Positions 35,313-48,260 of a stretch of 64,000 bases of DNA are shown here, piece by piece; positions within the stretch are counted from its first letter, which is position 1, and each line of letters begins with the position of its first letter. The position numbers and the translations under genes were made by a program. The stretch is taken from assembly GCA_005406025.1 (NCBI GenBank), contig BGZK01000080.1, positions 558,001 through 622,000 on the forward strand. The letters run 5' to 3'. The notes under the pieces were generated by a model. The model did not search any database. It worked only from the letters and a program-made list of their open reading frames with translations, and had not been told where the DNA came from. This DNA is from Eumeta japonica (Eukaryota > Arthropoda > Insecta > Lepidoptera > Psychidae).

Positions 35313-35504
35313 AATAAAATTATATGATGTATGACAAGCTCATAGGTATTTATATAGGTATATCTATGATATTTAAGCAGGTATCTCTATATATAGGAAA
35401 ACCTAATAGACATATACTAAAATTTTCTTAATTATTATAAATATTATAACAAAGTATGCTTTTATTACTCTTATAAAATCTATTTTAAAATTCTGATAAT
35501 ATTT
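34796..35504. other. AT-rich stretch with TACA/TA microsatellite
   Basis: A frame at 34941-35159 lies in somewhat less AT-rich DNA but shows no domain. The microsatellite at 35243-35311 has its own entry. Confidence 0.45.
35243..35311. repeat. (TACA)n(TA)n microsatellite
   Basis: About four TACA units run directly into a long uninterrupted TA stretch. Confidence 0.95.
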
Positions 35505-35690
35505 ATTGCTTAGTCAGCGGTGTTGGTGGTGACCGTATTTGCCGCGTCGGAGCCGTGGGTTCGATTCCCGCACAAGACAAACATTTATTTGATTAACTAA
35601 TGTTTGTCTCGAGTCTGGGTGTTTCTATATACTGTATGTATATATTTACAAAAAAATAAATAAATAAATATGTTGCTCGGATGGGATCAG
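35505..35690 (+). mobile_element. tRNA-derived SINE-like repeat
   Basis: A polymerase III B-box, GGTTCGATTCCC, lies at 35558-35569, about 45 nt after a weak A-box-like segment (TAGTCAGCGGTGTTGG, 35511-35526). It is followed by ACAAGACAAACATTTATTTG, GTCTGGGTGTTTCTATATAC and an (AAATA)n-like tail at 35650-35670. The B-box with this downstream block recurs widely in Lepidoptera. No functional tRNA cloverleaf can be folded from it. Confidence 0.7.
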
Positions 35691-38600
35691 ATGGCGTTGT
35701 GTATATATCCGAAAATATTATTATTATAATATCCGGACTTTTGTATTTCGTGATCCATGATTATTTGAATAAAGCCTCCAAGAATTATTTACTTGTAATA
35801 TCGAAGATAAAAAGCAATAATATTAATTCAATATACTTATAATATTTTCTAATGTCATTTACGAAGTACATTATTAGAATTGGCATATATTTAATTTTTT
35901 TTTAAATGTAACTAAATTATATGAATCGATAATAAGACAGACGATTTTTTTAACCATTCGTTTATTCGCCCAATTTTGCGTTTAACCTGAATATAACGAA
36001 GATACATTTCAGATTTAGGGCAATAAATCTAAATTTGAGAAAATGGATCTCCTGGATAGTGCCCTCAGCCGCGACCGAATAAAAAAGTAACAAAAGCGAT
36101 CCACTCTCTTATGAGCACTAAGCAGCGATCAATATTCATTAGGGCAGTGTCGTCCGAGCCCGCGGCGTCGCGCGTCGGTAGGGACACCCGAAAACCAATA
36201 AATGTTACCCTGATTCTTGGGAAACTGCCTTTTATCCCTTTAAGTAGATGAAAAGTAGCGAGCTCCAGAAATCCAATACCGGGACGAAATGAAAGCGTCA
36301 TGCGGAGCGCATTTCGAGTGAGCTGAGCGACAAGCTCAGCGGCGGGCGTTTACGCGCGGAGGCGGCCAGTCTTCGGTGGGAAATTTTAAATTCAAATATT
36401 CCAACGTCGCATGTAAGTTTGAGAGTTTATAAAGTTTGAAGTTCTCGCAAGGGAAAGGGAGTGATGTTCCCGAATATACAGCAATAGTTTCATAGGATTT
36501 CAATACGTTTCCAATTCTATAAAATACAAAACGCTTAGAAAAATCACTACAATTGTGATATCAAACTGTAATAAAATACGAGCCAGGGAGTCTCACTATG
36601 AAAAATTATATAAACCACGTCACTGTCTATACATAAACGTCGCGATTGTAAATCCCGGCAGCAACACTGGGGAAAATCAAAAAATGCTTGTGGTTTGAGT
36701 GTAATGGCAAAGGTTGCGACGAAGAGTCTTCTTGCTATTATTTACATTTATCACTTCGCTCTTTTGAGCACCCAGTTCTCACAGTCTCCACTGACCGGCT
36801 GCTGAGTGCGAACCGGAGACAAGGAACCAGCAACAATATCTAATCGGTGGAATAGCATTGTAAATTTTGCTAGGGTTTTGGCTATACCTAGATTATGCCA
36901 TGATAACAATTATTGTGTAATTCGTTGTTAAGGCTGATCGTTGTTAACGAAGAAGACTAATTGTACTATTTAAATTTATTTGTACACACACTTTTGTGAC
37001 TTTGCTTGGTATAAAATAATAAAATATAATACGAAAACAAAAGAAGACAGAAAAGTGAATGTTAGCTTCAGGTTAAATGAATTTCATATTCATTTCATAG
37101 TTTTTAACAATTACATTTTAGAATTTTCGCATATTGGTATTCGAAGTCCAAAAAAGGGAATCAAATACAACGACAGTACACTTGTTTGGTTGTGTCGATA
37201 TATAATATTCGTTGAATTGAGCCATTTATCTTCATAAAAGAGATAATAACAGAATTAATAATTTTACTTTATTATGTTTTACGAAGATAAAATCGCTATT
37301 CTTATGTAACATGCCAGGAGAATTATTAGTATTGTCGGAATTAAGAGAATCCTTGGATATTGGAAACGTCTCCGGGAGCTTTTGTCGTCCTTCAAGCGGG
37401 ACCTATTTAAATATTTGTTCGCAGGTGACAAAGCACTGGTTTTCGCACTTTGCAGTCTGTTAACTTTCGTCTTTGATCGTCGGCAAAGAAAACAAAAATG
37501 CAAAAAATTAAATTGTATTGGCTTGTGGAACGTATACTTAAATTGATGCAAAATTTTATTGATGAAAGTCGAATTGTATGCATGTGATATTTTACTAAGA
37601 GATTTCTGAATAGTTTCAAAATATAATGTCGTTAATGTACAAATTAGTAATTCTCTTACAATTATTCAAATCTGCGTCTGGAACATTGTTACGATTCCAC
37701 TATAAATAAATGGTACTTCAGTTTTATTAGTTTCTTGTGCTTTACTTCGTAAGTGATCAGAAGCTGTAACTTACTGAGGATCAAGTAAATTAATTATTTT
37801 TATTTTTTCGTGTAAATAATGACTACGGTATCAAATATATCGCATAATATCCAAAGTAATGTCAAAGACTTATTTGAACTTTATTTCAATATTTATACGA
37901 TTTTCATAAAGAGTGATCAATATGAGTATCGCATTACTAATGTAATGAAATAATTTCCGTGCCAGCACAACATTGAATTTTTCATACAGTAATTTTTAAT
38001 CCTTGTAGCTCACGATATTATTCATACATAATTACACGATATTATGTATGATATTATTCACAGGGTAGAAACAGAACGGACAGGAATGACCTTGTATGCG
38101 CATGCGCCACATAATCTATACGTAACCTTTTGCCGTGATCGAGAGCTTAACGACCAGTCGACCTAGGGTAAATCCAAGTTTCGAGTCATGGGGGCAGAGG
38201 GGTCAGTAATCGAGGTTTAGTCAGGTTAGGCTCTAATTCGATTACAATAAGTAAGACCAAGCTCAGGAGGTGGTGACCCGCATGACCCCTTGGATTAATT
38301 CACGATGTCGACACCAAGTATGTGTTTACGTGCAATTTATTTATGTCATTAAAATTATCAATTTTAATTGAATAATTTAAAATGGGAGCAAAATAATATT
38401 TTCACTTGTATTTACTAGGATACCCTAAAAATTTTGTAAATAAAAGCATGTCTACCAGTATGTTCAAGAAATAAACAAGCAGGCGCCATATACTAATTAA
38501 TCTATTAAGTTGAATTGGTAGCAACGACTGAATAAATTATTTTTTTTTATATTATTAAATTATTATTTTCATTTGCCACTAAACGGTATGACATCGAAGA

Positions 38601-39530
38601 AATCACTTCACAGTCTTGTCTTGTCTTGCCCTCTCATTATCTTTTTTATTTCAAATTGGGAGCGAGATGGATGTACGTATTTTTTGTACGTATTATTTAT
38701 ATGCAAAAAAAAAATGCCTTCAATCACATTCTATTCCAGTCTATCGTGAAACCCGCCAGTTGTAAAATCGGGGATCACGTCCGAGAAAATATCGGATCGA
38801 ATAAAACTATCCGAAAGAAGTAACAAACGTTATAAACTAGGAAAAGAAACTAAAAACTAAGTCTGTGAGAAGACATTCCGTAGAAAGGTGAAAACTTGTA
38901 GGGAAAAAGTCAAAAGTCGCTCCATAACTTTTTAGTCCAGTAGAAAAAAAAAAAAACCTATCTTTGAACATTTATTATATATAATACAGTGAGTTGTGAA
39001 CGTGTCTTTCATTTGTTTTAATGATGCTGGTTAGAAATTTTTTACAGTGCCTGTACTTTATTACGAATTATTTCAATTTATAATTGAAAGTGACGGCATA
39101 TAAACAGATTTCAATTTTCAATATAATTGTTTAATTACATTCAAATTAATCTCCAATTCACATTTCTATATATTTCTTTATAAGTAAATTTATCGTAATT
39201 AACGTCTTGATCTGATTTAGTTATTTACAATAATTATTGTATTTTAATGTTTGCGAAAAATCTTCCTAACAATGCTTCCAAAAATGAATTTTCAGGTTCA
39301 TGGATTAAAAACAAATAATTAGCAAGTCTCTATATACAACTAAAACATTGATGATTTTTTCAGACAATAAAAAGTACTACTATTTTCATATAAAATTAAA
39401 TTATGTGAAAATTGTTTATAATCCTAGTTAGTTAGTTAAATTAGCTAATTAATAATATATTTTTAAGACAATTATCTTATCATTGCCTGTTCACTATGTA
39501 ACGATCAACATTACGATCACAAAATACTGA
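35691..39530. other. AT-rich stretch with a GC-rich island at 36105-36380
   Basis: The island at 36105-36380 is CpG-rich (GAGCCCGCGGCGTCGCGCGT at 36156-36175) with conserved-looking motifs such as ATTCATTAGGG. A minus-strand frame across it (36065-36301) has no domain. It may be regulatory DNA or an unrecognised exon. The remaining sequence shows no gene; frames at 36980-37237 and 37279-37619 lack motifs. Confidence 0.4.
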
Positions 39531-39720
39531 CGCAAAGTAGTAGCTTCCACTGTTGGATTTCATCCTCTGAGTGAGAGCTCCGGTGGCCAAATACCTTTGA
39601 GCTATGACACTCCTCGTGTCAAAGCTTACTCCCCCTTCATCAGATATCTATTCCTAGTCTCTTGGCTAGATTGCCAATCTACCTGCCAACCTAGTGTGTT
39701 GTCGACCAAGAGGTCAACAT
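39531..39720 (+). repeat. Dispersed repeat family A, copy 3
   Basis: AGTAGCTTCCACTGTTGGAT, TGAGTGAGAGCTCCGGTGGCC and CTTACTCCCCCTTCATCAGA follow the block order of 26405 and 42009. The distal part is diverged. It ends right at the MITE that begins at 39725, which may have inserted at or near its end. Confidence 0.65.
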
Positions 39721-39724
39721 CTTT

Positions 39725-39958
39725 GGGGCCATCTTTGAATTACGTCATATAAATTATAAGATTTTTGACTTCCCTTCCGTCCTTGTCACAGGTGGTCACA
39801 CTAAATGAAAACAGCAGTTTTTACATTTTTTTTGTTCAAAAGACTAAATATTGGACAAAACAAAAGACATAAACCTTTTTTCGTTTTCGTATTTCGGATT
39901 TGACGTCACAAAGCCTTTGACCTGCTCCTTGTCGCTGACGTAATTAATGGATGGCCCC
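39725..39958. mobile_element. MITE with GGGGCCATC termini
   Basis: The left end GGGGCCATCTTTGAATTACG (39725) is mirrored at the right by GGGGCCATCCATTAATTACG read on the minus strand from 39958; 20 of the first 23 positions agree. TTT lies on both outer sides. The interior TTGTCACAGGTGGTCACACT and the TGACGTAATTAATGGATGGC end are familiar from a common lepidopteran MITE family. No coding capacity. Confidence 0.8.
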
Positions 39959-42008
39959 TTTTATGAATTTGCGATTGTTCATGCGTGGTTGGTGACCACC
40001 TATTTTTGATGGCTCGCATGCTTATTTGTCCCTCAATATCGCTATATAAAAAAAAATAATATGCGGTAGGGGTATCCCCATTAGTAACGAAGTTTTTTTT
40101 TCAACAAGTATAAGTTACGCAAATTAAGGAATAAAAAAGTTTCATTTAATATTTTATGAAAAATATTCCATTTCTTAAAATTAGATATAAAATGGTGATT
40201 TATAAATTCTATAAAAAAATGTTAAATGATACATTTCAAAAGATAAAGAAAGGCAGAACGTCACAAGGACGGCGCGTAATGCTTTTTCGTTATATTACGA
40301 TATCTACCAATCAACCAAACAACTACCGCGAGCCGTGTTGAGGAATTTCATTCCAATAAAGATCGTGTTTTTTTTCGTAGTCAACTGATTACAATACAAA
40401 TTCCTGAGTCAAAGTCACTAGACAAGTACACAAATCAGGTTTCAGATTGGGTTCTATTGCCCGAGGAAAAGATATTGGTATAGTTATATTCTTCGCCTTA
40501 CCGGAAATTCCATCAAAGCTTCTAAAGATAAATTAATTGACGATTTTCCTCGTAACATCTCTATCGATATAACGAATATATCCGATATAATGAACAAATT
40601 AACATTCTATTACGCCGTAATTAACGGGATGATTACAGCGAGTGCGTATTCTCATTAATTTGCCGAAGCGAGTACCACAAAGGCGACCCGGCCGAGCCGA
40701 TCGTGCGGTGCCACATTGTGGATACCATAGACAGGAAGAAATCCAGAGAGAACAAAGTCTTCATTGACGTTAGACGTTGTTACATCCGTATTTTTAAATA
40801 TCGGTCAACAAGGTATAACTGTTAGACGTTAAACGTTTTTCCCATATTTATGATAATGGCAATAAACTGCAAATTAGATTACGTAATAATATAGAAATAT
40901 CCTAATACAAAATAAATGTTATTTTGGAATCAATGTATGTACTTAATAAAATAGGATTATTTTACTAAATAGAAACAAACAAACAATAACTTAGCATATT
41001 TGATGTAATGTACAGCTTTTATTTTAGCTATTAATTAAATGGTAATTTAAAGATATAAGCTCGAACGAAACTCACCAACATAGAAACAAAAATAGGATTT
41101 TTTTAAGAATTACACTTTTATGAAATCATATAAAATCTTATTTTCAAGTAATTTTTGTCCCAATATATGTAATAAGCATTTCTATTCGGAAAGCAAAAAA
41201 AAAATGTTTTATTAAATTAAGCAATCTTAAAAAAAAAGTGTAACATGGAAAATAATGTGAATATGTCGTATATGTCGTTAAGTTTATCATCAAATACAAC
41301 TACAAAAATGTAATTCCCAAAGCATGATCACTAAATTCCTTCCATAGAGAAAGGCACGACGTAGGGAATGATCCCAAACTGTGATTTTCGATTTTGCCTT
41401 CTTTATGGATTTTCAGCAATCATTCGAATGGAATGTTTTTCTTGAAAGTTTTCCCATTTATTTCAGAAGATATTTCCTAATTTTTTCTCTTACCAAAATC
41501 ATGGATTATGAAATATTTATTGTGATATAAATTATGTAAAATAAAAAAGCGATGTGAAAAGTGCGTTAAGACTTCTTTAGAATAATAAGCCGCCGGCGCG
41601 AGCGCCCCGAGCTGTTCCAATTAATATTCCACCATTTAAACTCTATTAAAAAATCACTCAAGAAAGTCCCGGAGTTTTTCTTTCATTGGTCCAATTTAAT
41701 AAAATAAATATTTGCCGTCTAAAACAAGACTTCGGAAACTGGAATTGCTTTCCCGGTACCGGAGAGGAAATCGACTTTTCGTGGGAGTTTTCTAGAGCCT
41801 CCTCTTATCGAACGGAAAAATATTGCGCTGTTTGAATTTTGAAATTTCCGGGAACTGTTTTTAAAACCGAGAACTATTTTTAGAATGGGAGAACTCTTAT
41901 ATTATTTAGGCAAAAAGTGTAACCTCTCTATAAAACTGTAGTAGAGCCATACTGTGTGTAACTTGGCTGCAGCACAGAAATGGGCCAGCCCGACCTGTGA
42001 AATGCCAT
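39959..42008. other. AT-rich stretch, no gene
   Basis: No recognisable gene. A short CpG-richer patch near 41585-41640 carries CCAATTAATATTCC. Everything else is AT-rich without element ends that I can define. Confidence 0.5.
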
Positions 42009-42200
42009 ACTCTAAATACGGAGGTGAAGTAGCAACTTCCACTACTGGAGTTGGTCCCGTGGATAAGAGTTCCGGTGCCCACTGACCCTTCCATCACCTC
42101 ACATTCTCTACATTAATCCTCCTCCATGAGAAATCCTACTCCTACCCAAGCGGCCGGCAAAGAACTGGTGACTCTTCTGAGATTTCTGCCCGTAGGTAGT
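42009..42200 (+). repeat. Dispersed repeat family A, copy 4
   Basis: GTAGCAACTTCCACTACTGG, GATAAGAGTTCCGGTG, TCCTCCATGAGAAATCCTAC and GCCGGCAAAGAACTGGTGAC align in order with the copies at 26405 and 39531 and, reversed, at 14292. Confidence 0.75.
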
Positions 42201-42355
42201 CGTTTGTCCCTTAAATTTGCTATATTAAAACGAGTTGTATACTTTGACTTAGTTGATGCGTGGAACTAGCTACTACTGAGTAATGAGCGAGTTGATGAAA
42301 TTATAGATGAAGGAACTATCAAATGTTCAGATTTTTGGTACTAATTCAGAAATAG

Positions 42356-42463
42356 TCAGATGACTGATAAGAAGCAACCTCTACTGCGAGAGAATCGAAC
42401 CCACGCCCCGAGCAAAGTGAGCGTAGACTCACTACCAATTGCTCCAATCAGACAGTCATCTGA
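42356..42463 (-). mobile_element. tRNA-like core bounded by 11-bp inverted repeats
   Basis: Read on the minus strand, a B-box-like GGTTCGATTCT (rc of 42392-42402) lies downstream of an A-box-like TGGAGCAATTGG, with a possible anticodon-type stem GTGAG..CTCAC between them. The unit is enclosed by TCAGATGACTG and its exact complement (42356-42366 and 42453-42463). A functional tRNA is unlikely because the acceptor stem does not close properly and the anticodon loop is short. It reads as a tRNA-derived SINE core with an unusual palindromic boundary. Confidence 0.55.
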
Positions 42464-45400
42464 TATGTCGCTTACTAATACGCCTACTCACATTGACGAT
42501 TAGTGAATGGGATCGGGTATAGATTCCAAACAAAAACTTAACTTTGGCCGGGTGTTCGTAATTTAAAAATATAAGAGATAGAATCGAGTTTTATCATACC
42601 ATCCAAGGTTCAAAAGGAAATGAAACTGGATAGAGTCTATTTTGTTCAATAAAAATTACGTGAGGTTTGTTCATTAATTGGATGGTAAAATTGAAATCAT
42701 ATTGTATTTTCCCTTTAATGTGTCAGCATCAAACATTTCATGATTATGAAATATCAGGTCGTTTGACTTCTCACTTTAGAAGAAAAGATGGTCCTTTTTT
42801 CGCACATTATCGGATGTCCGTCAGAAATACTAAGAGAGGAATCCATTGAATCATAAAAGAAGGTGAATAAAATGATAATCCATATAGTTTAAGCAAATAG
42901 AAAAACAAAAGGTTTCTTTCACTATTTTGAAAATAAAATATATTTTGTATGTTGTAAGAAATTTTAAAATACTTTATAACGGATAGATGAAAAATTATCT
43001 TTTGAACTTTTAAATATAAAACTGTAAAGAGAGAAGGAATTGTACGTTTAAACCTTGATAACATATATTTAGGCATAAAAATATTTCATAAAAACCATGG
43101 AAACGTTTTAAACAGATTATTGCCTTCAAAACAGGAGTTACAGATGAATCGTATATAAGCACCTTTTATTAACTTTAGCATAGAATTACTATGTATTGTT
43201 AAAGATTGAGCTTCGTCCTTATACCAATTTTCGACGGAGAATCGTCTCGTATTAGATTTTTAATATTGTGCCTATTTGACAAACGTACCACAAGATTCTG
43301 ACAGTGAGTTCATCGACACTCCTCAGTGCAAACACAAGTGGACCCTTTATTGACAAACTACACGAAAAAGGCTCTACAGGCATCTTTTCACAAACTGCGC
43401 AAACACGAAATTTATATATGATAACAATGTTAGTCCGTAAGGCACGCAGCAAAAGAGATTTTTTTTTAATCAAGCTCATTCATGAAATATAAAACCAAAG
43501 TTAAAACTAACTTGATGACAAGAATGTATTGAAAAACACTAAAAATGTATTAGTATCGGCATTGGACATTTTTTTCATTCATAGACAATCTAAACACAAT
43601 GTCTCTCTGTCCGTTCGTTTATGCAATCAATTGGTGGGTCTTGAACCACTGGTCTAATTTACACGATTAGGGTATTTCCTTTATATTTAAATTAATTATT
43701 TTCCAGGTCAGGTATTCATTTGGTTAAAGCAGGTAAATCAGTGATATAATTTTGGAAGTGCGGCGCGGGTGCGATACGCAGAGGTGGCAAGGCATCGTGA
43801 CATGTCCACCGCTTTATCATCCAGTATATAATTTATTATACTACTAAATAACTACTATATTCTGAAAAAATTACAACTACAAGGTATATATTATAACAAA
43901 ATAAAAATTTAAACCATTATTTGTTTACTTTGCTTAGCATGAGAAAGCGAAATACAAGATAGATCATAGGTAGAGCAAGAGAAAGAGAACGGAAACCAGA
44001 CAGAAAGAGAGAGAGAGATATGTGGGAGGTTGAAACAGGTCAACAGCAAGAGGGCGGGAAAGCGAAAGAGAAAAAGTTAGTCAAAAAGGGAGAGGAATTG
44101 AAATCGGCAAGAAGGGCAAGATCGGTATTTGTAGTGAAATCAAGATCCAATTTAGGATCGAGTAGTAAGCTTAGTAAAAACTTAAATATAGCTGAAGACT
44201 TTTCATCCAAACGGGAAGACAGCTAGTAAAATATTAAGTATGTATCAATAATTTATACGAAAAAAAAAAGGTTTTTATACTGATAATAATATAAATTTTT
44301 AAATGTATAAGTTCACATCTGTTGCAAAAAAGGATACGCAAAGAGCACAAATCTTAACACGGTATGATTTCCGCATATTTCTATTGCTGCACTGACCTCC
44401 ATAAATTGTTTTCTACATACTCGTCAATTCTGAATGTTTAAAATTTGGCCTTTCTTCAATATTTAGACTACATTAGACCAACTTTTTTCAACTCCATAAA
44501 ATTTTCTAAGGCGCCACTTGACCGACGCATCTACCATGTATGTATGGTAGAAGGGTCGGTTGATATATACAGAGCACCATTTGAAATTCAATTAAATATA
44601 TGAAAAAAGGCTTTTAATAAGAAAAAAAATATTTTTTTTAGAATGAAAACTCCTGAAACATTTATTAACGTATATCATTATTTTATATATATACATATAT
44701 TCTTCTGAAGGTATGTTACTCACTCAACTCCTTCCTACGTAATTGATCTGAACTCCTCCTTCCATGGCCCTTCAGGACTTATGTGTGAAATTATGTGCGA
44801 ATTTTTTTTTCTGTGTAGGTCTTTGAATGGTTCAGATTTACAATTGGACCCTAGGCTCCAGTAGATGGTGCTTTGATTAGTTTTTAGGAGATTTTCATTT
44901 GAAGAATTTTTTTCGGATATCACAAAACATATAACTTCGAAATTTCCTCCCACGTCACCTCCCAATATTTAAAAAAAATGAATAATTGACCGTTAGAATT
45001 TTCTGAGAAAGTCATGAATAACGGACATGAATTCTAGTTACTGTGCTTGTGACAGGTAAGTTTGTCTACCATAGACGGCGCTAATACGCATAAATACATG
45101 CTAAAATGACTTATGCTCCGATTAGTCATTTTTTTAATTTTGCTTTGGGCAAAAACAAATCAAGTAAAGACGAAATGAAAACACTGAAATGTTCAAACTT
45201 AGTATCAAATGTGATTTACTCAAAAAAACTTAGTTGAATCCGTCAACAGCAGGCGAGCCGGCGTTCAGACGGGACTACGTCCGCCGCGCCCTCTAGTTAT
45301 TTATAATGTAGACAATTCCAAGAAAACATAAACCATTCAATTGACCAACGCTTTGATCGTTTAACTTTCAACTGAAAAAGTATAATTCATAAATCGCCTC

Positions 45401-45864
45401 CCGACGTTTATCGTGGTGTCTTCCGTTCTGAAAATAGCGAGTTCTCGAAGGCAGAAATCGCAATTTAACCTTACATAATTTAAGAGGAGAAATTTTTTTC
45501 TTAGACGGTTCTTTGTCGGGCCGTTTCAATATTATCTCTGCTTAAGCATTCGCCCTCTGAGAGTGAGAAAGAGAACCTATCGGATGGAAAATTGGAATAG
45601 AGCGTCTGAGGAATAATGTTTGCCGGGGTAATTTTGAAGGCGGTCGGTGTGATTCTAAATTCTTTCTTCTTCTTTTATATGAAGAAAAGGTTTTATTATA
45701 ATTCATCGAACGTACTTCTACGTTGTCTGCACTTTAATAAGTAATCGGTGTATTCTTACCTTATATGGGACCGCCTCGAAAACGATCGGGTTAAATTAAC
45801 AAAAAAAAAAACATTTCGGTTTTTCTCGCAACATCGTAGTTGTAGAAACTGGCTAAAACAAGGG
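42464..45864. other. AT-rich stretch, no gene
   Basis: A purine-rich simple-sequence run at 43970-44020 (AGAGAGAGAGA core) leads into a Lys/Glu-rich frame of 68 codons (44020-44226) starting MWEVETGQQQEGGKAKEKKL. It has no domain and probably reflects the purine bias. Other frames lack motifs. A small GC patch lies near 45250-45300. Confidence 0.45.
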
Positions 45865-46275
45865 TCAATGTGTGTGCTTTTTTTAATAAGATCCCAGCTG
45901 AAATTCAAAACTTGTTGTTTTATGAATTTAAACTCTTCGTTAAACAGAAGTTATATGGCAAGAGCTATTAAACTTTGGCTGAATATCTTCATAAAAAAAA
46001 ACCCATGGCATTGAACTGCTCGGCTATCAGATTGCTTCATGATATTTATAAGTGTTGTCCTAAATTATTAATTACTCAATATTTTGTATCTATGAAAAGA
46101 GCAAACCTTGAGTTTCTTGCCATGGGCAAGAATGAAAAGAACGGTCTTCTCATGGTGAAACAGCATTTGTAATGGGTGGTAATTAATATTCATGTCGAAA
46201 ACAATTGCTTGTGACGCATTTCAAGTACGATTTCTATTACCTACAAAATAAAGCTATTTTTGATTTGATTTGAAC
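45865..46275 (+). pseudogene. 5'-truncated LINE: reverse transcriptase C-terminus and 3' UTR
   Basis: A frame reading NKIPAEIQNLLFYEFKLFVK, then QKLYGKSY, a stop, TLAEYLHKKKP matches the C-terminal end seen at 18245 and supplies the ten or so codons that copy lacks. The 3' UTR repeats GAGTTTCTTGCC, GTGACGCATTTCAAG and an ATAAAGCTATTTTTGATTTG tail. It is more decayed than the 18245 copy (in-frame stop, indels) and more severely 5'-truncated. It lies upstream of a separate reverse transcriptase remnant at 47015 on the same strand; they are not one insertion, since a 3' end precedes an internal region. Confidence 0.8.
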
Positions 46276-47014
46276 AAATTTCATTATAAGCGTGTGATGT
46301 GATCGCTTACATACAAAATACTTCTAAAACTTATTGCTCGTTTACTTGAACTCAGGCCAATTTTATAAGAAATACGGTCCGTATTATATTGCAACAACTG
46401 AATTTACGACATACTTAGCAACCCTACGAGTGTGACGTGGGCACGCGACGCGCGCGGGTACCGCGCGGACGGGCGCCGCCCGCCGCCTACGCGGTACCTG
46501 TTGATTCTAGCTTGTAACGTTTACGGAAACAAAACTTCAAAGATAATGTTTCTTCGTATTCAATAAGTTGCCAGTAATTTTATGATTGAGTCTAATATCG
46601 AAAGTTTAAATTTCTTGTAGAGAAAATTAGTGTTCAGGGAGTTGTAGTAGTCCCGATGGCCGATTTAAAAAAAAATGGTTTTTCATCGATCGAACATCGA
46701 GTCACTAGGAATCTGCTACGACTGCATGTTACGCATTTATGTGTCCTACCTACACATGTCTATGTATTTTCGCATAAATACGTGGGTGTGTGTAAATTTA
46801 TTCGGAACAGTTGATACAAGAGCATCGATCAGTTTAGTAGATAAAAATTTTATTAGTAGTAACTATTGGAGTTATCATTTGTAAAATATGATGAGTATTG
46901 ATTCGAGCAGAAATCTTCAAAATTTTTCAATACGAGAAAAATAATTGTTAAAATAAACTAATAACTAATTCAAGACCTATCACCATCCAGAAAAAAATTG
47001 TGATGCATTAAACA
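46276..47014. other. Short stretch with a GC hairpin
   Basis: A CpG-dense patch at 46435-46500 contains GGTACCGCG (46457-46465) and its exact complement CGCGGTACC (46490-46498). The rest is AT-rich; a frame at 46675-46884 has no motif. Confidence 0.45.
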
Positions 47015-48260
47015 CATTTTTTTACTAAATGCAGCCCAGCAAATAACGTCGCTCGCAAATATTAAAAGAATTAAGTTGAGGCTTTATCTCCCTAAAGCAA
47101 AGATAGGAGTCAAACCTTACATAGATTAGAGTCGTGTGTTACTGTTGAAGTTAGTAAAATTATAGGCATTTAGACTCAAATTGAAACACCGACGTTGCTC
47201 AAATCAATACTGCAGTATATAATGCATTGAACTCTTAGTACAGGCCAATCTCACTTCTTGTTTAAAAAACTTGCTACAAAGACAAATGTGTCCTAAAACT
47301 TTAACTTGAATCTAGTATCAAAACCCATTCGAGTAATTAATGGCCCATATTGGTCTAACCAATTCTATCAAAAATCCTCCAGCATTTGATAATCAAATTA
47401 GACTCTTTTTAAAATCAATAATTTTTTAAAGACAAGGCTGCTTCAGACTTAAATCTAGAACGTTCTCGCCAACCGTCGATTTTATTGCTAAAAAAAAGAA
47501 TACTGCCAAAAAAGTATCGTATAAGGAATATTTATCGACTTGAAAAATGCGTTTGCTACTGTAAACCATTCCCTATGAATGAAAAGGTAGAGTATATTGA
47601 ACGTCTATAGAAATCTTGATATCGACCAGTGAAATTTAACGATACTCAAATTAAATATTACCAATAGGCTATGGTGTCCCATAAGATGCTATATTAGGTC
47701 CTTCAAACTTTTGTTTTTTACACATTGTTGATAAAGGCTTGCACGGGGAGATCACTTTACACGTTGATGACACATTTTTATTTTATGTTTGTTTCACTAT
47801 CAATATCGTCATCTCAAAAGCTGGAAATATTAATGTTTTATTGGAATAGTTTCAACACAACTTACGATTAACACTGCTAAAGCGTCCTACCTAATTTTTA
47901 AGGCAAAGTACAAAAGAATTCCTTGACAAGCATTACTAAAAAAATGTCGAAGCCCATTAACTTAAAGTCTAATGAAAAGTATAATATATTGGTCTAACAT
48001 TAAGCCAATACTTATTATGAAATACCCGTTTTGAAAATATAGAAGACTAACTTTAATTTATTTTTCGGCACAATATTGTCTGCAGTTTACCGCGCCCTAT
48101 ACTGACAGCAATATACAATTCGTTAATAAGGCCTCATTTGCTATGCCTGATTGAAATATGGGCAAATGTTCCCAAATCACATCTAAAAAAATCACAAACA
48201 ACACAAAATAAACTAGCTATCGTAAACTTAAATCGTTTGCATGTGTACAACACATGCATC
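47015..48260 (+). pseudogene. Decayed LINE reverse transcriptase
   Basis: A Jockey/CR1-type reverse transcriptase domain can be traced on the plus strand through many stops and frameshifts. Landmarks in order are LKNAFATVNHSL at about 47540-47577 (motif A, where the expected catalytic Asp is Ala), PIGYGVP near 47670 (motif B region), LHVDDTFLFY at about 47760-47790 (the Y/F-x-D-D box, here HVDD), FQHNL followed by a Thr/Leu-rich stretch, and YNSLIRPHL near 48115-48145. The endonuclease domain is not visible upstream. No open segment exceeds the length expected by chance, so this is an old relic. A related but separate relic lies on the minus strand at 49880-51328. Confidence 0.8.

Noticed and set aside
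44020..44226. Lys/Glu-rich 68-codon frame starting with ATG
   Set aside because: Lies directly after an AG simple repeat; purine bias alone gives Lys, Glu and Arg codons without stops.
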